A stretch of 29,208 nucleotides of DNA from a virus. Both the position numbers and the translations under genes were made by a program. The stretch is taken from IMG/VR virus record IMGVR_UViG_3300037189_010305, positions 1 to 29,208 of that record. One strand, given 5' to 3'. The notes under the pieces are model-generated. The model did no database searches, was not told the DNA's origin, and saw only the letters and a list, made by a program, of their open reading frames with translations. Below are positions 1 to 8,419 of the stretch, piece after piece. Each line of letters starts with the position of its first letter. Positions within the stretch are counted from its first letter, which is position 1.

Positions 1-1
1 C

Positions 2-199
2 GTCGCCGACATGGGCCGGATCTCGGTGGTACGCGCCGTGCTTTGGGCCGGGCTTCTGCATCACCACAAGATGACGGTGGAAGATGCGGGCGATGTCATG
101 CACGAGGCGGGTGCTGCCGCCGCGGCGCAGGCTATCAACGCATCGCTGTCGCAGGCGTTCCCGCAGCCGGCCGCTGGGGCTTCAAGAAAAAACAGGTAG
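2..199 (+). CDS. Tail assembly chaperone G-type protein (GTA gp10-like), 3' part
   Basis: The first 65 codons in view are the C-terminal part of a gene that begins outside the window. The stretch around VLWAGLLHHH is typical of the gene transfer agent gp10 / DUF3168-neighbour tail proteins of alphaproteobacteria, which occupy the position of lambda gpG directly before the tape measure gene. In lambda the G and GT proteins bind the tape measure and help tail tube assembly without staying in the virion. The zero-frame product stops at TAG 197-199, six bases after a slippery heptamer, which fits the G role (unshifted short product). The family call rests on a short segment and on position. Confidence 0.7.
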   Translation, partial: VADMGRISVVRAVLWAGLLHHHKMTVEDAGDVMHEAGAAAAAQAINASLSQAFPQPAAGASRKNR

Positions 200-537
200 G
201 GCCAGATCCGCGCACCGACTGGGCCGAGCTGCACTTGCAATGGGTGTCGCTGGGGTTCGACGCGCAGCGGTTCTGGCAGATCACGCCGAAAGAGTTCGAC
301 CGCGAGATGCGCGGAGCCCGGAAGCGGCTCGAGCGCGAGGCGGACGAGCGCATGTCTCTGGCCTGGCACATCGTGGCGCTGGACCGGACCAAAAAGCTGC
401 CGAAGCTTGAGACGTTGCTGATCAGCGGCAAGTCTCCGCGCGGCAAGGCTCAGACGCCTGAAGAACACGTCGTCGCCATAAAAACCATCTTCCTCGCCTT
501 CGGTGGCGACCCAGCGGAGTTGAAGACGATCCAATGA
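2..537 (+). CDS. G-T fusion tail chaperone made by -1 frameshift (partial)
   Basis: A second open frame, -1 to the G frame, continues from the heptamer at 187-193 to a TGA at 535-537 and adds about 114 residues. It is rich in charged residues and has a conserved-looking stretch around LAWHIVALDRTKKLPKLETLL seen in phage T-domain chaperones. No good independent start exists: the first in-frame ATG after the shift (307) has no ribosome binding site and would remove the first third. The likely product is therefore a GT fusion that binds the tape measure protein. The TGA overlaps the ATG of the tape measure gene (ATGA at 534-537), which couples their translation. The frameshift is inferred from arrangement and heptamer, not measured. 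Confidence 0.75.
   Translation, partial: RRHGPDLGGTRRALGRASASPQDDGGRCGRCHARGGCCRRGAGYQRIAVAGVPAAGRWGFKKKQVGPDPRTDWAELHLQWVSLGFDAQRFWQITPKEFDREMRGARKRLEREADERMSLAWHIVALDRTKKLPKLETLLISGKSPRGKAQTPEEHVVAIKTIFLAFGGDPAELKTIQ
187..193 (+). promoter_or_regulatory. Programmed -1 frameshift slippery site A_AAA_AAC
   Basis: In the zero frame of the G gene the codons AAA (188-190) and AAC (191-193) are preceded by A187. This is the canonical X_XXY_YYZ form, so both tRNAs can re-pair after slipping back one base. The zero frame stops at 197-199, and the -1 frame is open to 537. A GGGG tract lies about 8 bases upstream and could act as a Shine-Dalgarno-like stimulator. I see no convincing downstream hairpin. 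Confidence 0.75.
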
Positions 538-2168
538 GCCAAGCGCAGATCGGCAGCCTCAACGTCAAGCTGGGAATTGACACCGCTCAATTCGCCAATG
601 GCGTGAAGCAGGCGCAGGGCTCTCTGGCGGGCCTGTCGAACTCGCTGAAGGGCTTGGCCGTGGGCGCGGCCGCCACCGCTGGCGCTGCCCTCGCTGGCCT
701 GTCGCTGGCCATTGGCCGCTCGCTGACGCGCATGGACGATCTGGGCAAGGCAGCCCAGAAGATCGGCATTCCGGTCGATGAGCTTTCAAAGCTGGAATAC
801 GCGGCAAAGCTGTCAGACGTTTCGCTCGATAGCCTGACGACGACACTGGCGCGGTTTTCGCGGCAGCTCTCCGAGATCTCGGCGGGCGGCGAGAACGACG
901 CGGGTGCGGCTCTCCGTGCCATCGGCGTCAGCGCCACGGATGCCCATGGCCAGCTTCGCCCTACGGCGGCCATCATCGAGGACGTGGCGGAACAGTTCGC
1001 TACCATGCGCGATGGCGCGAACAAGACGGCAATTGCCATTGCCCTTTTCGGCAGGTCCGGCGCGGACATGATCCCGCTGCTGAACGGTGGCCGCGAGGCG
1101 ATCCGCGGTGCGGGCGAGGAACTGCAGCGGTTGGGTGGCGTCGTGACGCCCGAGGCGGCGAAGCAGGCAGAAGATTTCAACGACAACCTGACCCGACTGC
1201 AGACTGCGTTTGACGGGCTGATCCAGGAGGCGATTGGCCCGATCATTCCGAAGCTGGTGGAACTCACCGAAAAGCTGATTGAGTTGGTCAAGACCGGACC
1301 ATCGATTGCCGAGTGGTTTGAATGGTTGCAGCCGCTCTGGGATGCAATCGGCAAGACAATCGCATCGACGCGCCGGGAGATCGAACTGATCACCCAGGCG
1401 CTGCGTAGCCTTGGCCTAATCGACCCGGCACCGCTTGAGATCACGATTGCCGGCGGCGATCTGCCAGTCGAGACAGCAAAGAAGCTCGTTGAAGCGCCCG
1501 CTCTTAGCCAGACGAAGGATGAAAAAATCATCCCGCCCGGCACGCTGGAGGACATCTACCGCGCGGGCGAAGCCGTTTCGGCACTAGAAGAGGCATTCAA
1601 AACCGCCACACCGGAAGCTGGCCTGTTCTCGGACAGCCTGCTGATGATCGGCGACACGATCCAGAGCAGCCTGTCCAATGCGCTGTCTGGCCTGATCTCC
1701 GGCACCATGAGCGTGAAAGAGGCGTTCGCCTCGATGGCGCAGGACATCCTTGCCACCCTGGCGGACCTTGCGGCGGAACTGGCAGTGAACGCGGCGTTCA
1801 AGCTGCTGATCGGCTCGCTGGGCGGCGGGGGTGGTGCCGGCTTGAACCTCGGCGGCATGGTCTTCGGCGGCATCTATGGCGACGGCGGGCACCTCGGCTC
1901 CGGCAAATGGGGCATCGCTGGCGAACGCGGCCCGGAGATCATCCACGGCCCGGCCAATATCACGCCGATGGACAAGCTCGGCGGCGGGTCCATGAACGTG
2001 ACCGTCAACAACTACGCGGGCGCGGATGTGAGGACGCGGCAAGGCGCTGACGGCGGCCTGCAGATCGACATCGTCAAGGCCGAGATCGCCAAGGACCTGG
2101 CGCGCGGCGGAAACATCCTGTCGCAAGCGGTCGAGCGCGGTTACGGGCTCAGAAGGGCGGGGCGCTGA
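534..2168 (+). CDS. Tail tape measure protein
   Basis: This 544-residue protein sets tail length and leads DNA into the cell in siphoviruses. It starts with a short beta-type N-terminus, then an Ala/Gly/Leu-rich helical segment (about residues 40-65), long alpha-helical stretches, a second Ala/Leu-rich segment (about 390-430) and a Gly-rich C-terminal region with the GERGPEII and VTVNNYAG-like motifs found at the ends of lambda-family tape measures. It is short for the family; at roughly 1.5 angstrom per residue it suggests a tail near 80 nm. It lies directly after the frameshifted chaperone and before the DUF1833 and NlpC/P60 genes, the usual order. Its stop overlaps the next start (2166-2170). 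Confidence 0.88.
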   Translation: MSQAQIGSLNVKLGIDTAQFANGVKQAQGSLAGLSNSLKGLAVGAAATAGAALAGLSLAIGRSLTRMDDLGKAAQKIGIPVDELSKLEYAAKLSDVSLDSLTTTLARFSRQLSEISAGGENDAGAALRAIGVSATDAHGQLRPTAAIIEDVAEQFATMRDGANKTAIAIALFGRSGADMIPLLNGGREAIRGAGEELQRLGGVVTPEAAKQAEDFNDNLTRLQTAFDGLIQEAIGPIIPKLVELTEKLIELVKTGPSIAEWFEWLQPLWDAIGKTIASTRREIELITQALRSLGLIDPAPLEITIAGGDLPVETAKKLVEAPALSQTKDEKIIPPGTLEDIYRAGEAVSALEEAFKTATPEAGLFSDSLLMIGDTIQSSLSNALSGLISGTMSVKEAFASMAQDILATLADLAAELAVNAAFKLLIGSLGGGGGAGLNLGGMVFGGIYGDGGHLGSGKWGIAGERGPEIIHGPANITPMDKLGGGSMNVTVNNYAGADVRTRQGADGGLQIDIVKAEIAKDLARGGNILSQAVERGYGLRRAGR

Positions 2169-2668
2169 TGGCGATCTCCGCAGCCCTGAAGGAAATCTAC
2201 GCCTCGGCACCCGCAACCCAGCGGTTCATCGAGACGCTGGCGTTCACCCACAGCCTGTTCCCGGCGCCCTACTACGTCACCAATGACAACGTGGCATGGG
2301 AATTCCTGCTGGAGAGCGGCCAGCTGGTGACGTTCCGGCCCATGCCGTTCAAGATCGTGCTGCCGACGCTCGACGGGCAGGGACAGCAGGACATGGCACT
2401 GACCATCGCCAACATCGGGCGCGACCTTATCGACCCGCTCGAGGCGGCGATCGCGCTGCCCAGCGAGCCGATCCGGTGCGTCTACCGGGTCTACCTCGAC
2501 ACGCCCTCGACCTCGCCGCAGAACACGCCGCCGCTGTCCCTCATCATCACCAATGTCCAGGTGACGCGCGAGGCGGTGTCGGCCACGGCCACCCGGACGG
2601 ACGTCCTCAACCGGGCGTTTCCCTTCACCTTCTACAAGTTCAGCGACTTCCCGGGGCTCCGCCGATGA
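2168..2668 (+). CDS. DUF1833 family minor tail protein
   Basis: This 166-residue protein has the features of DUF1833 phage proteins: an N-terminal KEIYASAPA segment, then alternating beta-strand sequence with IRCVYRVYLDTP and a closing NRAFPFTFYKFSDFPGLR segment. In related phages it sits between the tape measure and the NlpC/P60 gene and corresponds in position to lambda gpL-type tip proteins. It probably forms part of the tail tip; no enzymatic motif is visible. Start and stop overlap both neighbours by a few bases, so it belongs to one translationally coupled block. Confidence 0.75.
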   Translation: MAISAALKEIYASAPATQRFIETLAFTHSLFPAPYYVTNDNVAWEFLLESGQLVTFRPMPFKIVLPTLDGQGQQDMALTIANIGRDLIDPLEAAIALPSEPIRCVYRVYLDTPSTSPQNTPPLSLIITNVQVTREAVSATATRTDVLNRAFPFTFYKFSDFPGLRR

Positions 2669-3060
2669 ACCTCGATCACTTCATCGGCCTGCCATACCGG
2701 GAAGGGGCGAGGGGCCCGGACGCATTCGACTGCTACGGCATCGTGGCGGCTGTCTTGCAGGCCGCCCGCGGAGTTTCCCTGCCGGACTGGTATCAGGGGA
2801 CGCCCGGCCACCAAGGGGCCTCACGCGCCATTTCTGCGGCGCTGGCGGGCGAGATTGACGGCGGGCGCACCGAACGGGTGGATGTGCCGGCGGACTATGA
2901 CATCGCCATCGTGGGCAGCACCCGCCGCCCGCACCATGTCGGCGTCTTCGTGTCCGGCGGCGTGCTGCACGCCTCGCGGGCCTTCGGATCGGCATGGCAC
3001 CCGCTGTCCCGGTTCCGGCTGATGTACCCTCACACGGAGTTCTGGCGATGGCATCGCTAG
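2665..3060 (+). CDS. NlpC/P60 family tail-associated peptidase
   Basis: This 131-residue protein has the NlpC/P60 arrangement: FDCYG with the probable catalytic Cys near residue 23, and HHVGVFV with the probable catalytic His near residue 90. The family cleaves peptidoglycan peptide stems, and in lambda-like phages (gpK) it sits at the tail tip for local wall opening during DNA entry. The start ATG at 2665 overlaps the previous stop as ATGA. A longer reading in the same frame from 2296 lies inside the DUF1833 gene and is not needed. Confidence 0.85.
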   Translation: MNLDHFIGLPYREGARGPDAFDCYGIVAAVLQAARGVSLPDWYQGTPGHQGASRAISAALAGEIDGGRTERVDVPADYDIAIVGSTRRPHHVGVFVSGGVLHASRAFGSAWHPLSRFRLMYPHTEFWRWHR

Positions 3061-5321
3061 TCCTCCTCCGCAACCCGCTTTCGCCCCATACGCGGGAAAT
3101 CTTCCCGCTGGCCACCGGCACGCCGGTGATCGACTGGCTGCAAGCCGAGCATCCGAAGGGCTTCGGCATGCCCGTCAGGTTCTATGTCAACGGCGATGAG
3201 AAGCCGCTGGACGATCTCGACTATGCAGTGAAGGAAGACGACGTTGCGGTGATTGCCCTGATGCCAGCCGAGCCGATCTCGCTCTCCGCGCTGGCGATCA
3301 ACCTTGCGATCTCGCTTGCCATCGCGGGCGCATCCTTCGCCCTCAACTATTTCTTCGCGCCGAAGACGGAACAGGGCAACCGCTCTCCGGTTTCCGTCTT
3401 TGATGTCGCCTCAGAGCAGAACGCCGCGCGCATCGGTGAGCCGATCCCGGTGGTCTATGGCACGGTGCTGACGACCCCTGATTATGTGTCTCAGCCCTAC
3501 AGTTTCTTCAGCTGGTCGCAGTCGAGCCTGAACAGCCAGCTTTACAACGGCGTCCAGTATCTGGACCTGATGATGTGCGTCGGCCATGGCGATATCGACA
3601 TCGACGACGTCTTTGTCGGGGACACAGACGCCTCGACCATCGAAGGCGGGGTTGTGACGTGGCGGGCGTTCACTCCGTCGCAGCATCAGTCCGACCTGGG
3701 CGTGATCGCGGCGGCCATGGGAGGCGGGTTCCATGAGAACGTCATTTCGTCGGCGGAAGTCGGAAATCAGGAGTTCCTGACGACCGACGACGCCGCCGGA
3801 CCTTTCACGGTCGGAAAGGCGGGGCAGGCCGGAAGCAAGCTCCAGATCGACATCATATTTCCGGGCGGCCAGTTCAACCCCGACAGCTCTGGCGACGTTC
3901 TCGGCCGCACCACCGAGTTCGACGTCACATATCAGGAAGTCAATGACAGTGACGTTCTGACCGGCAGCGCCACGACCGTACGGATCAAGACCAGCACCTC
4001 GTCTTCCACCTCAGTGACCGGCCCGAACATCACCAGCGTGACGACGTCCTCGGGATCTTCCAAAAACCGCACCGAGCTGACCTCTCCGATCCGCCGCTCC
4101 TACACGATCACGACGCCGCGGAGCGCGCGCTGGGCAGTAAAAATCCGGCGCGTGGATCCGGCGCCGAATGCCTCAAACGGCACCGACCGATTCATCTGGG
4201 CTGGCCTCAAGATGCTTGCGGACTACCCGTCGACCCCGGTCTACGGCAACGTGACGCTGCTGGCGGCGCGCATCAAGGCCAGCCAGGGGCTCGGCTCCAA
4301 TGCCTCGGTTCGCATCCGGTGCAAGGCAACGCGGCGCCTCGCCAGCCCCACGGGCGGTGCGCTGGCGCGGTCCACCAGTGCGGCGGACGCCTTCGCCGAC
4401 GTATTCGTCGATGCCACCTATGGCGCGGCCCGCCCGCGCACCGAACTCGACACGGCGACACTCACCACGCTCCGCGCCGAGTGGGCGTCCTACCAGTTCA
4501 ACCACGTCTTCCGCGCACCCGGCACCGTCTGGGAAGCCCTGCGCACCATCACCACGCCATTCGCCGCTGAGCCGCTGCCGCTGGGCGCGCTGATGTCGGT
4601 GGCGCAGGACGGCGTCAAGGCGGTGCGCTCGGCGCTGTTCACCGACGCCAACATCGTGGCCGGAAGCCTGACCATTGCCTACAGCTTCGACGAAGAGGGT
4701 GCGGCTGACGGCGTCGAAATCGAATACCTCGATCCGAAGGACTTCCGGGAAAGCTATGTCGTCTGGCCTTCGAACGCTCTCCGCCCCAATCGCTTCGCCC
4801 TGCCGGGCGTGACCGACGCGACACATGCCGCACAATACGCCCGCTTGACGTGGCAGCGCATCCAGCAGCAGCGCAAGCGCGTTACCTTCGACACTGAGCT
4901 CGAGGGCCTCATCCTGCAGATGGGCGACCGCATCGGCATCGCGCACAACGTGCCCAAGTGGGGAGACGGCGGCCTGGTAATCTCGGCTGCCGGCAACACC
5001 CTGACCGTTGATCACGATCTCGACTGGTCTGGCGGCACGAAGCAGATCCTGCTTCGCAAGCCCGACGGCAGCGTCACCGATCCGATCACGGTCAGCCGCG
5101 GCACGCGCGACAACAAGGTGGTTCTGCCGGGTGCGGCACCGACCGCGATCAACTACGACAACGACAACGAATACACGTCATTTGCCTTCGGCTCATCCAC
5201 GACGCTGGTGCGGGATTTCGTGGTGGTGGCCACCAGGCCCACAGGCGAGAACACCGTGACCGTCGAGGCCGTCAACTACGACGCCGGGATATTCACCGGC
5301 GCCATGAGTTTCCTGAGTTAG
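3048..5321 (+). CDS. TipJ-like tail tip attachment (host specificity) protein
   Basis: This 757-residue protein is the central tip or baseplate-hub protein, equivalent to lambda gpJ, that carries host contact. The N-terminal 80 residues look like the short gpI-type domain often fused to J in these phages. A hydrophobic segment (about residues 84-104) ends in NYFFAPK, which is characteristic of the family. The rest is mostly beta-rich hub sequence with a middle region typical of phage tip proteins (DAFADVFVDATYG, about 445-460). The ATG at 3048 is chosen because it overlaps the end of the NlpC/P60 gene and begins the homologous MASLVLLRNP region; the upstream ATG at 2994 would extend well into that gene. 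It is somewhat shorter than lambda J (about 1,130 residues). Confidence 0.85.
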   Translation: MASLVLLRNPLSPHTREIFPLATGTPVIDWLQAEHPKGFGMPVRFYVNGDEKPLDDLDYAVKEDDVAVIALMPAEPISLSALAINLAISLAIAGASFALNYFFAPKTEQGNRSPVSVFDVASEQNAARIGEPIPVVYGTVLTTPDYVSQPYSFFSWSQSSLNSQLYNGVQYLDLMMCVGHGDIDIDDVFVGDTDASTIEGGVVTWRAFTPSQHQSDLGVIAAAMGGGFHENVISSAEVGNQEFLTTDDAAGPFTVGKAGQAGSKLQIDIIFPGGQFNPDSSGDVLGRTTEFDVTYQEVNDSDVLTGSATTVRIKTSTSSSTSVTGPNITSVTTSSGSSKNRTELTSPIRRSYTITTPRSARWAVKIRRVDPAPNASNGTDRFIWAGLKMLADYPSTPVYGNVTLLAARIKASQGLGSNASVRIRCKATRRLASPTGGALARSTSAADAFADVFVDATYGAARPRTELDTATLTTLRAEWASYQFNHVFRAPGTVWEALRTITTPFAAEPLPLGALMSVAQDGVKAVRSALFTDANIVAGSLTIAYSFDEEGAADGVEIEYLDPKDFRESYVVWPSNALRPNRFALPGVTDATHAAQYARLTWQRIQQQRKRVTFDTELEGLILQMGDRIGIAHNVPKWGDGGLVISAAGNTLTVDHDLDWSGGTKQILLRKPDGSVTDPITVSRGTRDNKVVLPGAAPTAINYDNDNEYTSFAFGSSTTLVRDFVVVATRPTGENTVTVEAVNYDAGIFTGAMSFLS

Positions 5322-5323
5322 CC

Positions 5324-5719
5324 ATGCCCACGCAGTACCCTAGCAGCCTGCCGCAACCATTGGTCAGCGGGTTCGGTGCCGTGGTCGCATCCGGCGTGAT
5401 CCGCGACGGCTCCGACGTCCACCAGGAGCAGCGCCGCGTCTTTGACGCCATGCCGCACAGCTTCTCGCTGTCGTTCATCATGAGCCTCGCGGAGTGGGAC
5501 GCATGGGCACGGTGGATCGCTGACAACGGCCATAGGTGGTTCGAGATCGAGTTACCGACGATGTACGCGGGCAAGGCCGATCAGTTCAAGGCTCCGGTGC
5601 TGATCCGGCTGACGTCAAACGTGCCCGCCGCAACGGTCAGCGGCGAGCATGTGCAAGTGTCTGTTTCTGCCGAAATGGCCCCGTCCATGATCGACCAATA
5701 TCTGACGGGTGAGGCATGA
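5324..5719 (+). CDS. Minor tail protein, paralogue A
   Basis: This 131-residue protein begins two bases after the TipJ stop. It opens with YPSSLPQPLVSGF, has an aromatic-rich middle (WDAWARWIADNGHRWFEIELP) and ends in VQVSVSAEM. The same layout recurs in the next gene, so the two are tandem paralogues. They are probably small structural proteins of the tail tip. No enzyme motif is seen. Its end overlaps the next start by four bases (ATGA at 5716-5719). Confidence 0.65.
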   Translation: MPTQYPSSLPQPLVSGFGAVVASGVIRDGSDVHQEQRRVFDAMPHSFSLSFIMSLAEWDAWARWIADNGHRWFEIELPTMYAGKADQFKAPVLIRLTSNVPAATVSGEHVQVSVSAEMAPSMIDQYLTGEA

Positions 5720-6231
5720 CGCAGCTTTACCCGACCGGTCTGCCCACGGCGCTGGTGCAGGACTATCGCGTCGAGGTCTCCTACGGGGTTTCGGCGGTCA
5801 CGTTCGAGCGCGGCAACAGCCGCCAGCGCAAGGCGGTGACGACGCAGCGCCACCTCTTCGGCCTGAGCTTCGTGTTCACCGTGCCGGAACTCTGGACGTG
5901 GCAGTCCTGGGCCAACCGATACGGCTACGACTGGCACTACATGGACCTGATCAGCAGCTATTCCGGGGCCGCCCGGGCGATCCCGCATCTCGTCCGGTAT
6001 ATCGGTGACATCTCCTTCCAGACCGTGGACCTTGAGCATGTCCGGGTGTCGGTGCAGGCGGAGATGGATCTGAACACCCTGCCGCTGGGCGACATTGTGC
6101 CGAGCGGTGACTGGATCATAGGCGGCACGCCTGCCGCGCCGTCCAGCAGCAACAGCATTCAGGCGGGCACGCCCGCCGCACCTTCGACCGACTTCATTAT
6201 TGCCGGTTCGCCCGGCGTTCCCGCTGCATAG
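5716..6231 (+). CDS. Minor tail protein, paralogue B with repeat tail
   Basis: This 171-residue protein shares the YPxxLPxxLV opening, the W-rich centre and the VRVSVQAEM ending of the preceding gene. It then adds about 45 residues made of near repeats (WIIGGTPAAPS, IQAGTPAAPS, FIIAGSPGVPA). The repeats look like a flexible or trimer-linking extension that may dock the fibre encoded next. A structural role is inferred from position and paralogy; no catalytic motif is visible. Confidence 0.65.
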   Translation: MTQLYPTGLPTALVQDYRVEVSYGVSAVTFERGNSRQRKAVTTQRHLFGLSFVFTVPELWTWQSWANRYGYDWHYMDLISSYSGAARAIPHLVRYIGDISFQTVDLEHVRVSVQAEMDLNTLPLGDIVPSGDWIIGGTPAAPSSSNSIQAGTPAAPSTDFIIAGSPGVPAA

Positions 6232-6240
6232 GAGCAGACC

Positions 6241-7566
6241 TTGGCCGATACCTTTGCCAGAATGCGCCAGATCGTCGGCAGCACCGCCGATTGGGCCGCG
6301 AACAATATCGTTCTGGGCTCCGGCGAGATCGGCATCGAGCGCGTGTCCGGTTCCGACATTCGGATCAAGGTAGGCGACGGCGCGACGGCGTGGTCCGCGC
6401 TGCCCTATGCGTCGGCCTCGAGCACGACGATCAACACCGCGACACAGGCCGCCCTGGACGCCAAGCTGGCGCTGGCGGGCGGCACGATGACCGGGCTTCT
6501 GATCCTGTCCGGCGATCCGGCGGCGACTCTGGGAGCGGTCACAAAACAGTACGTTGATGCCATCAACAGCACGCTCTCGACCTCGATCAGCGGCAAGCTG
6601 AACACGTCTGGCGGTTCGCTCACTGGGTTCCTGACGCTCCACGCCGACCCGACTTCGGCATTGCACGCGGCTTCAAAACAGTATGTGGACACAGGCGACG
6701 CAGCCAAGGTCAACAAGGCGGGCGACACGATGTCGGGGTTTCTCACCCTGCACGCCAGCCCCACCGATGCGCTCCATGCAGCTACGAAGGACTACGTTGA
6801 CAGCGGTGCCTACCAGACGGCGGTCGGCGGGTCATCGACCTATGCCGGGAAGGTCGTCAGGACCAATTCGGCGGGCGTGATCGACAGCTCACTAGTCCCC
6901 GTAAATGCCTCCTATATCGGCACGGTCAACGTCACGCTGGCGTTTGGGCTGACCGGCTCATACACGGCGGGCGACTATTTCGCGGTGTCGGCCAGCGGCA
7001 CAGTCGAGGCGTCCTGGAATGACAAGATCAACGGTTCCCCCTCAACCGCAGGCGCGGGCCAGTTCCTAATTCGGAACGGCAACGGCAAATGGGATCTCGT
7101 CGGAGACACGACGTCATCGAGCGCCATCAGCGGCAAGCTCGACAAGGCTGGCGGCACAATGACGGGGTTCATCGCCCTGCACGCGGACCCGACCTCTGCC
7201 CTGCACGCGGTCACGAAGCAATATGCGGACCTGATGCTGCTGAAGTCAGGCGGTACGATGACGGGGCTGCTTACGCTGTCTGGCGCTCCGACCACCGGGC
7301 TGCACGCGGCGACCAAGACCTACGTTGACACAGGCGACGCGCTTGCGGCGCTAAAATCAGCCAACCTTTCAGACATGGCCTCTGCTTCAACCGCCCGCAC
7401 AAACCTCGGCGCGACGACTGTCGGCAATTCCCTCTTCACCGCTACTGATGCTGCGGCAGCCCGGACGGCGCTCGGGCTTGGAACGGCGTCCATTCGCAAC
7501 ATCGCCGTCGGAACCACCGCACCCGGCAGCCCGGCGACAAATGATCTCTGGGTGGACACAAACTAA
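6241..7566 (+). CDS. Tail fibre protein with phage tail repeats
   Basis: This 441-residue protein starts at TTG 6241, six bases after a GGAG ribosome binding site. The first 60 residues (RMRQIVGSTADW, IKVGDGATAW) match the N-terminal domain shared by many tail fibres and hyaluronidase-like phage proteins. Five copies of a repeat of about 30 residues with the pattern GGTMTG-LTL-P-ALHAATKQYVD follow. The C-terminus (NIAVGTTAPGSPATNDLWVDTN) is the common fibre end. The repeats are expected to form a beta-rich trimeric shaft. The protein probably reaches outwards to the cell surface, with receptor specificity in this gene or the following ones. Confidence 0.8.
   Translation: MADTFARMRQIVGSTADWAANNIVLGSGEIGIERVSGSDIRIKVGDGATAWSALPYASASSTTINTATQAALDAKLALAGGTMTGLLILSGDPAATLGAVTKQYVDAINSTLSTSISGKLNTSGGSLTGFLTLHADPTSALHAASKQYVDTGDAAKVNKAGDTMSGFLTLHASPTDALHAATKDYVDSGAYQTAVGGSSTYAGKVVRTNSAGVIDSSLVPVNASYIGTVNVTLAFGLTGSYTAGDYFAVSASGTVEASWNDKINGSPSTAGAGQFLIRNGNGKWDLVGDTTSSSAISGKLDKAGGTMTGFIALHADPTSALHAVTKQYADLMLLKSGGTMTGLLTLSGAPTTGLHAATKTYVDTGDALAALKSANLSDMASASTARTNLGATTVGNSLFTATDAAAARTALGLGTASIRNIAVGTTAPGSPATNDLWVDTN
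6478..7341 (+). repeat. Five coding repeats of the tail-fibre shaft
   Basis: Within the fibre gene the segment GG(T/S)(M/L)TG followed by LTL, a Pro, ALHA and TKQYVD occurs five times. Three copies are clustered at 6478-6810 and two at about 7150-7341, separated by an unrelated stretch of about 110 residues. The DNA copies are similar enough to allow recombination that changes shaft length. Confidence 0.75.
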
Positions 7567-8402
7567 TGGCGATTGAGTTCGTAGGAGGGGCCATAGCCGA
7601 GCGGTTGGCCACTGGCATATTCGATCCCAGCTTTGACATGCCGCTCGACTCCGGGCTGACAGGCGGCATTGCGTCTTCTGTTGAGGATGGAGACTATGTT
7701 GTTGCTGTGTTTGCGACGGGTTCCACGGCCGACAGAACGCTTTATATCGGAGACGGAACGGACCCCTACCCTTTGCTTGGCAGTGAACTTTATGCAAACG
7801 ACACACTCGACGTTAATCTTCGGGTTGGCGCGAAGTTCGTTGATGGAGACACAATTGTAGAATTTGGGCCAACTGGAAGCACATCTGATCCGGGCGTAAC
7901 AGCGCTTTATGTGTTTCGCGGGGTTGACCCAGTGACACCGCTCGATGTGTCCGTGGTCACGGCAACCGGGACAAATTCCGGGTTGGCAAATCCACCAGCC
8001 ATCACGCCAATCACATCAGGGGCATTCATTGTCGCATTGGGCGCCGGTCATCTGAGCGGGAATATAGGCAATCCGGCGAACTTTTCGTCATCTGATCTGA
8101 CGGACTTTTTCCAAGAGTATCACCCAGAAACCAACGATATCACCCTCGGCATCGGGCACAAGCCCGACTGGGTAAGCGGATCATTCAACCCGGCAGCCTT
8201 CACAAACTCACTTAGCGACAGCACAAGCTATTCGTGGGCAGCCATGACAATTGCGCTTCGCCCCGCAGTCGGCGGCAACATCAAGGTGTGGAACGGCACT
8301 GCCTGGGTGGCGAAGCCAGTGAAAGTCTGGAACGGCAGCGCATGGGTCGCGAAGCCGGTGAAACGCTGGAACGGCACCGCCTGGGTCACCACGACATATT
8401 GA
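7566..8402 (+). CDS. Putative fibre or receptor-binding protein with WNG(T/S)AW repeats
   Basis: This 278-residue protein starts at the ATG overlapping the previous stop (TAATG, 7564-7568). The first 235 residues are beta-rich, full of Gly, Thr and Asp, with no enzyme motif that I recognise. The end holds three 13-residue repeats (KVWNGTAWVAKPV type), a tryptophan-rich element common at phage fibre ends and probably involved in carbohydrate contact or trimer capping. The gene is visibly richer in A/T than its neighbours, as is common for exchangeable receptor-binding genes. Function is inferred from position and composition. Confidence 0.6.
   Translation: MAIEFVGGAIAERLATGIFDPSFDMPLDSGLTGGIASSVEDGDYVVAVFATGSTADRTLYIGDGTDPYPLLGSELYANDTLDVNLRVGAKFVDGDTIVEFGPTGSTSDPGVTALYVFRGVDPVTPLDVSVVTATGTNSGLANPPAITPITSGAFIVALGAGHLSGNIGNPANFSSSDLTDFFQEYHPETNDITLGIGHKPDWVSGSFNPAAFTNSLSDSTSYSWAAMTIALRPAVGGNIKVWNGTAWVAKPVKVWNGSAWVAKPVKRWNGTAWVTTTY
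8283..8399 (+). repeat. Three tandem 39-bp coding repeats (WNG(T/S)AW)
   Basis: Units 8283-8321, 8322-8360 and 8361-8399 encode KVWNGTAWVAKPV, KVWNGSAWVAKPV and KRWNGTAWVTTTY. The period is exactly 39 bp and the frame is kept, so unit gain or loss would preserve the reading frame. The stop follows directly at 8400. Confidence 0.85.
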
Positions 8403-8419
8403 GCGATTGAGAGGAACGG

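Noticed and set aside
4173-5015. 280-residue minus-strand frame inside the TipJ gene
   Set aside because: Arg/Gly/Ala-rich shadow of a GC-rich gene; the plus-strand protein is clearly real.
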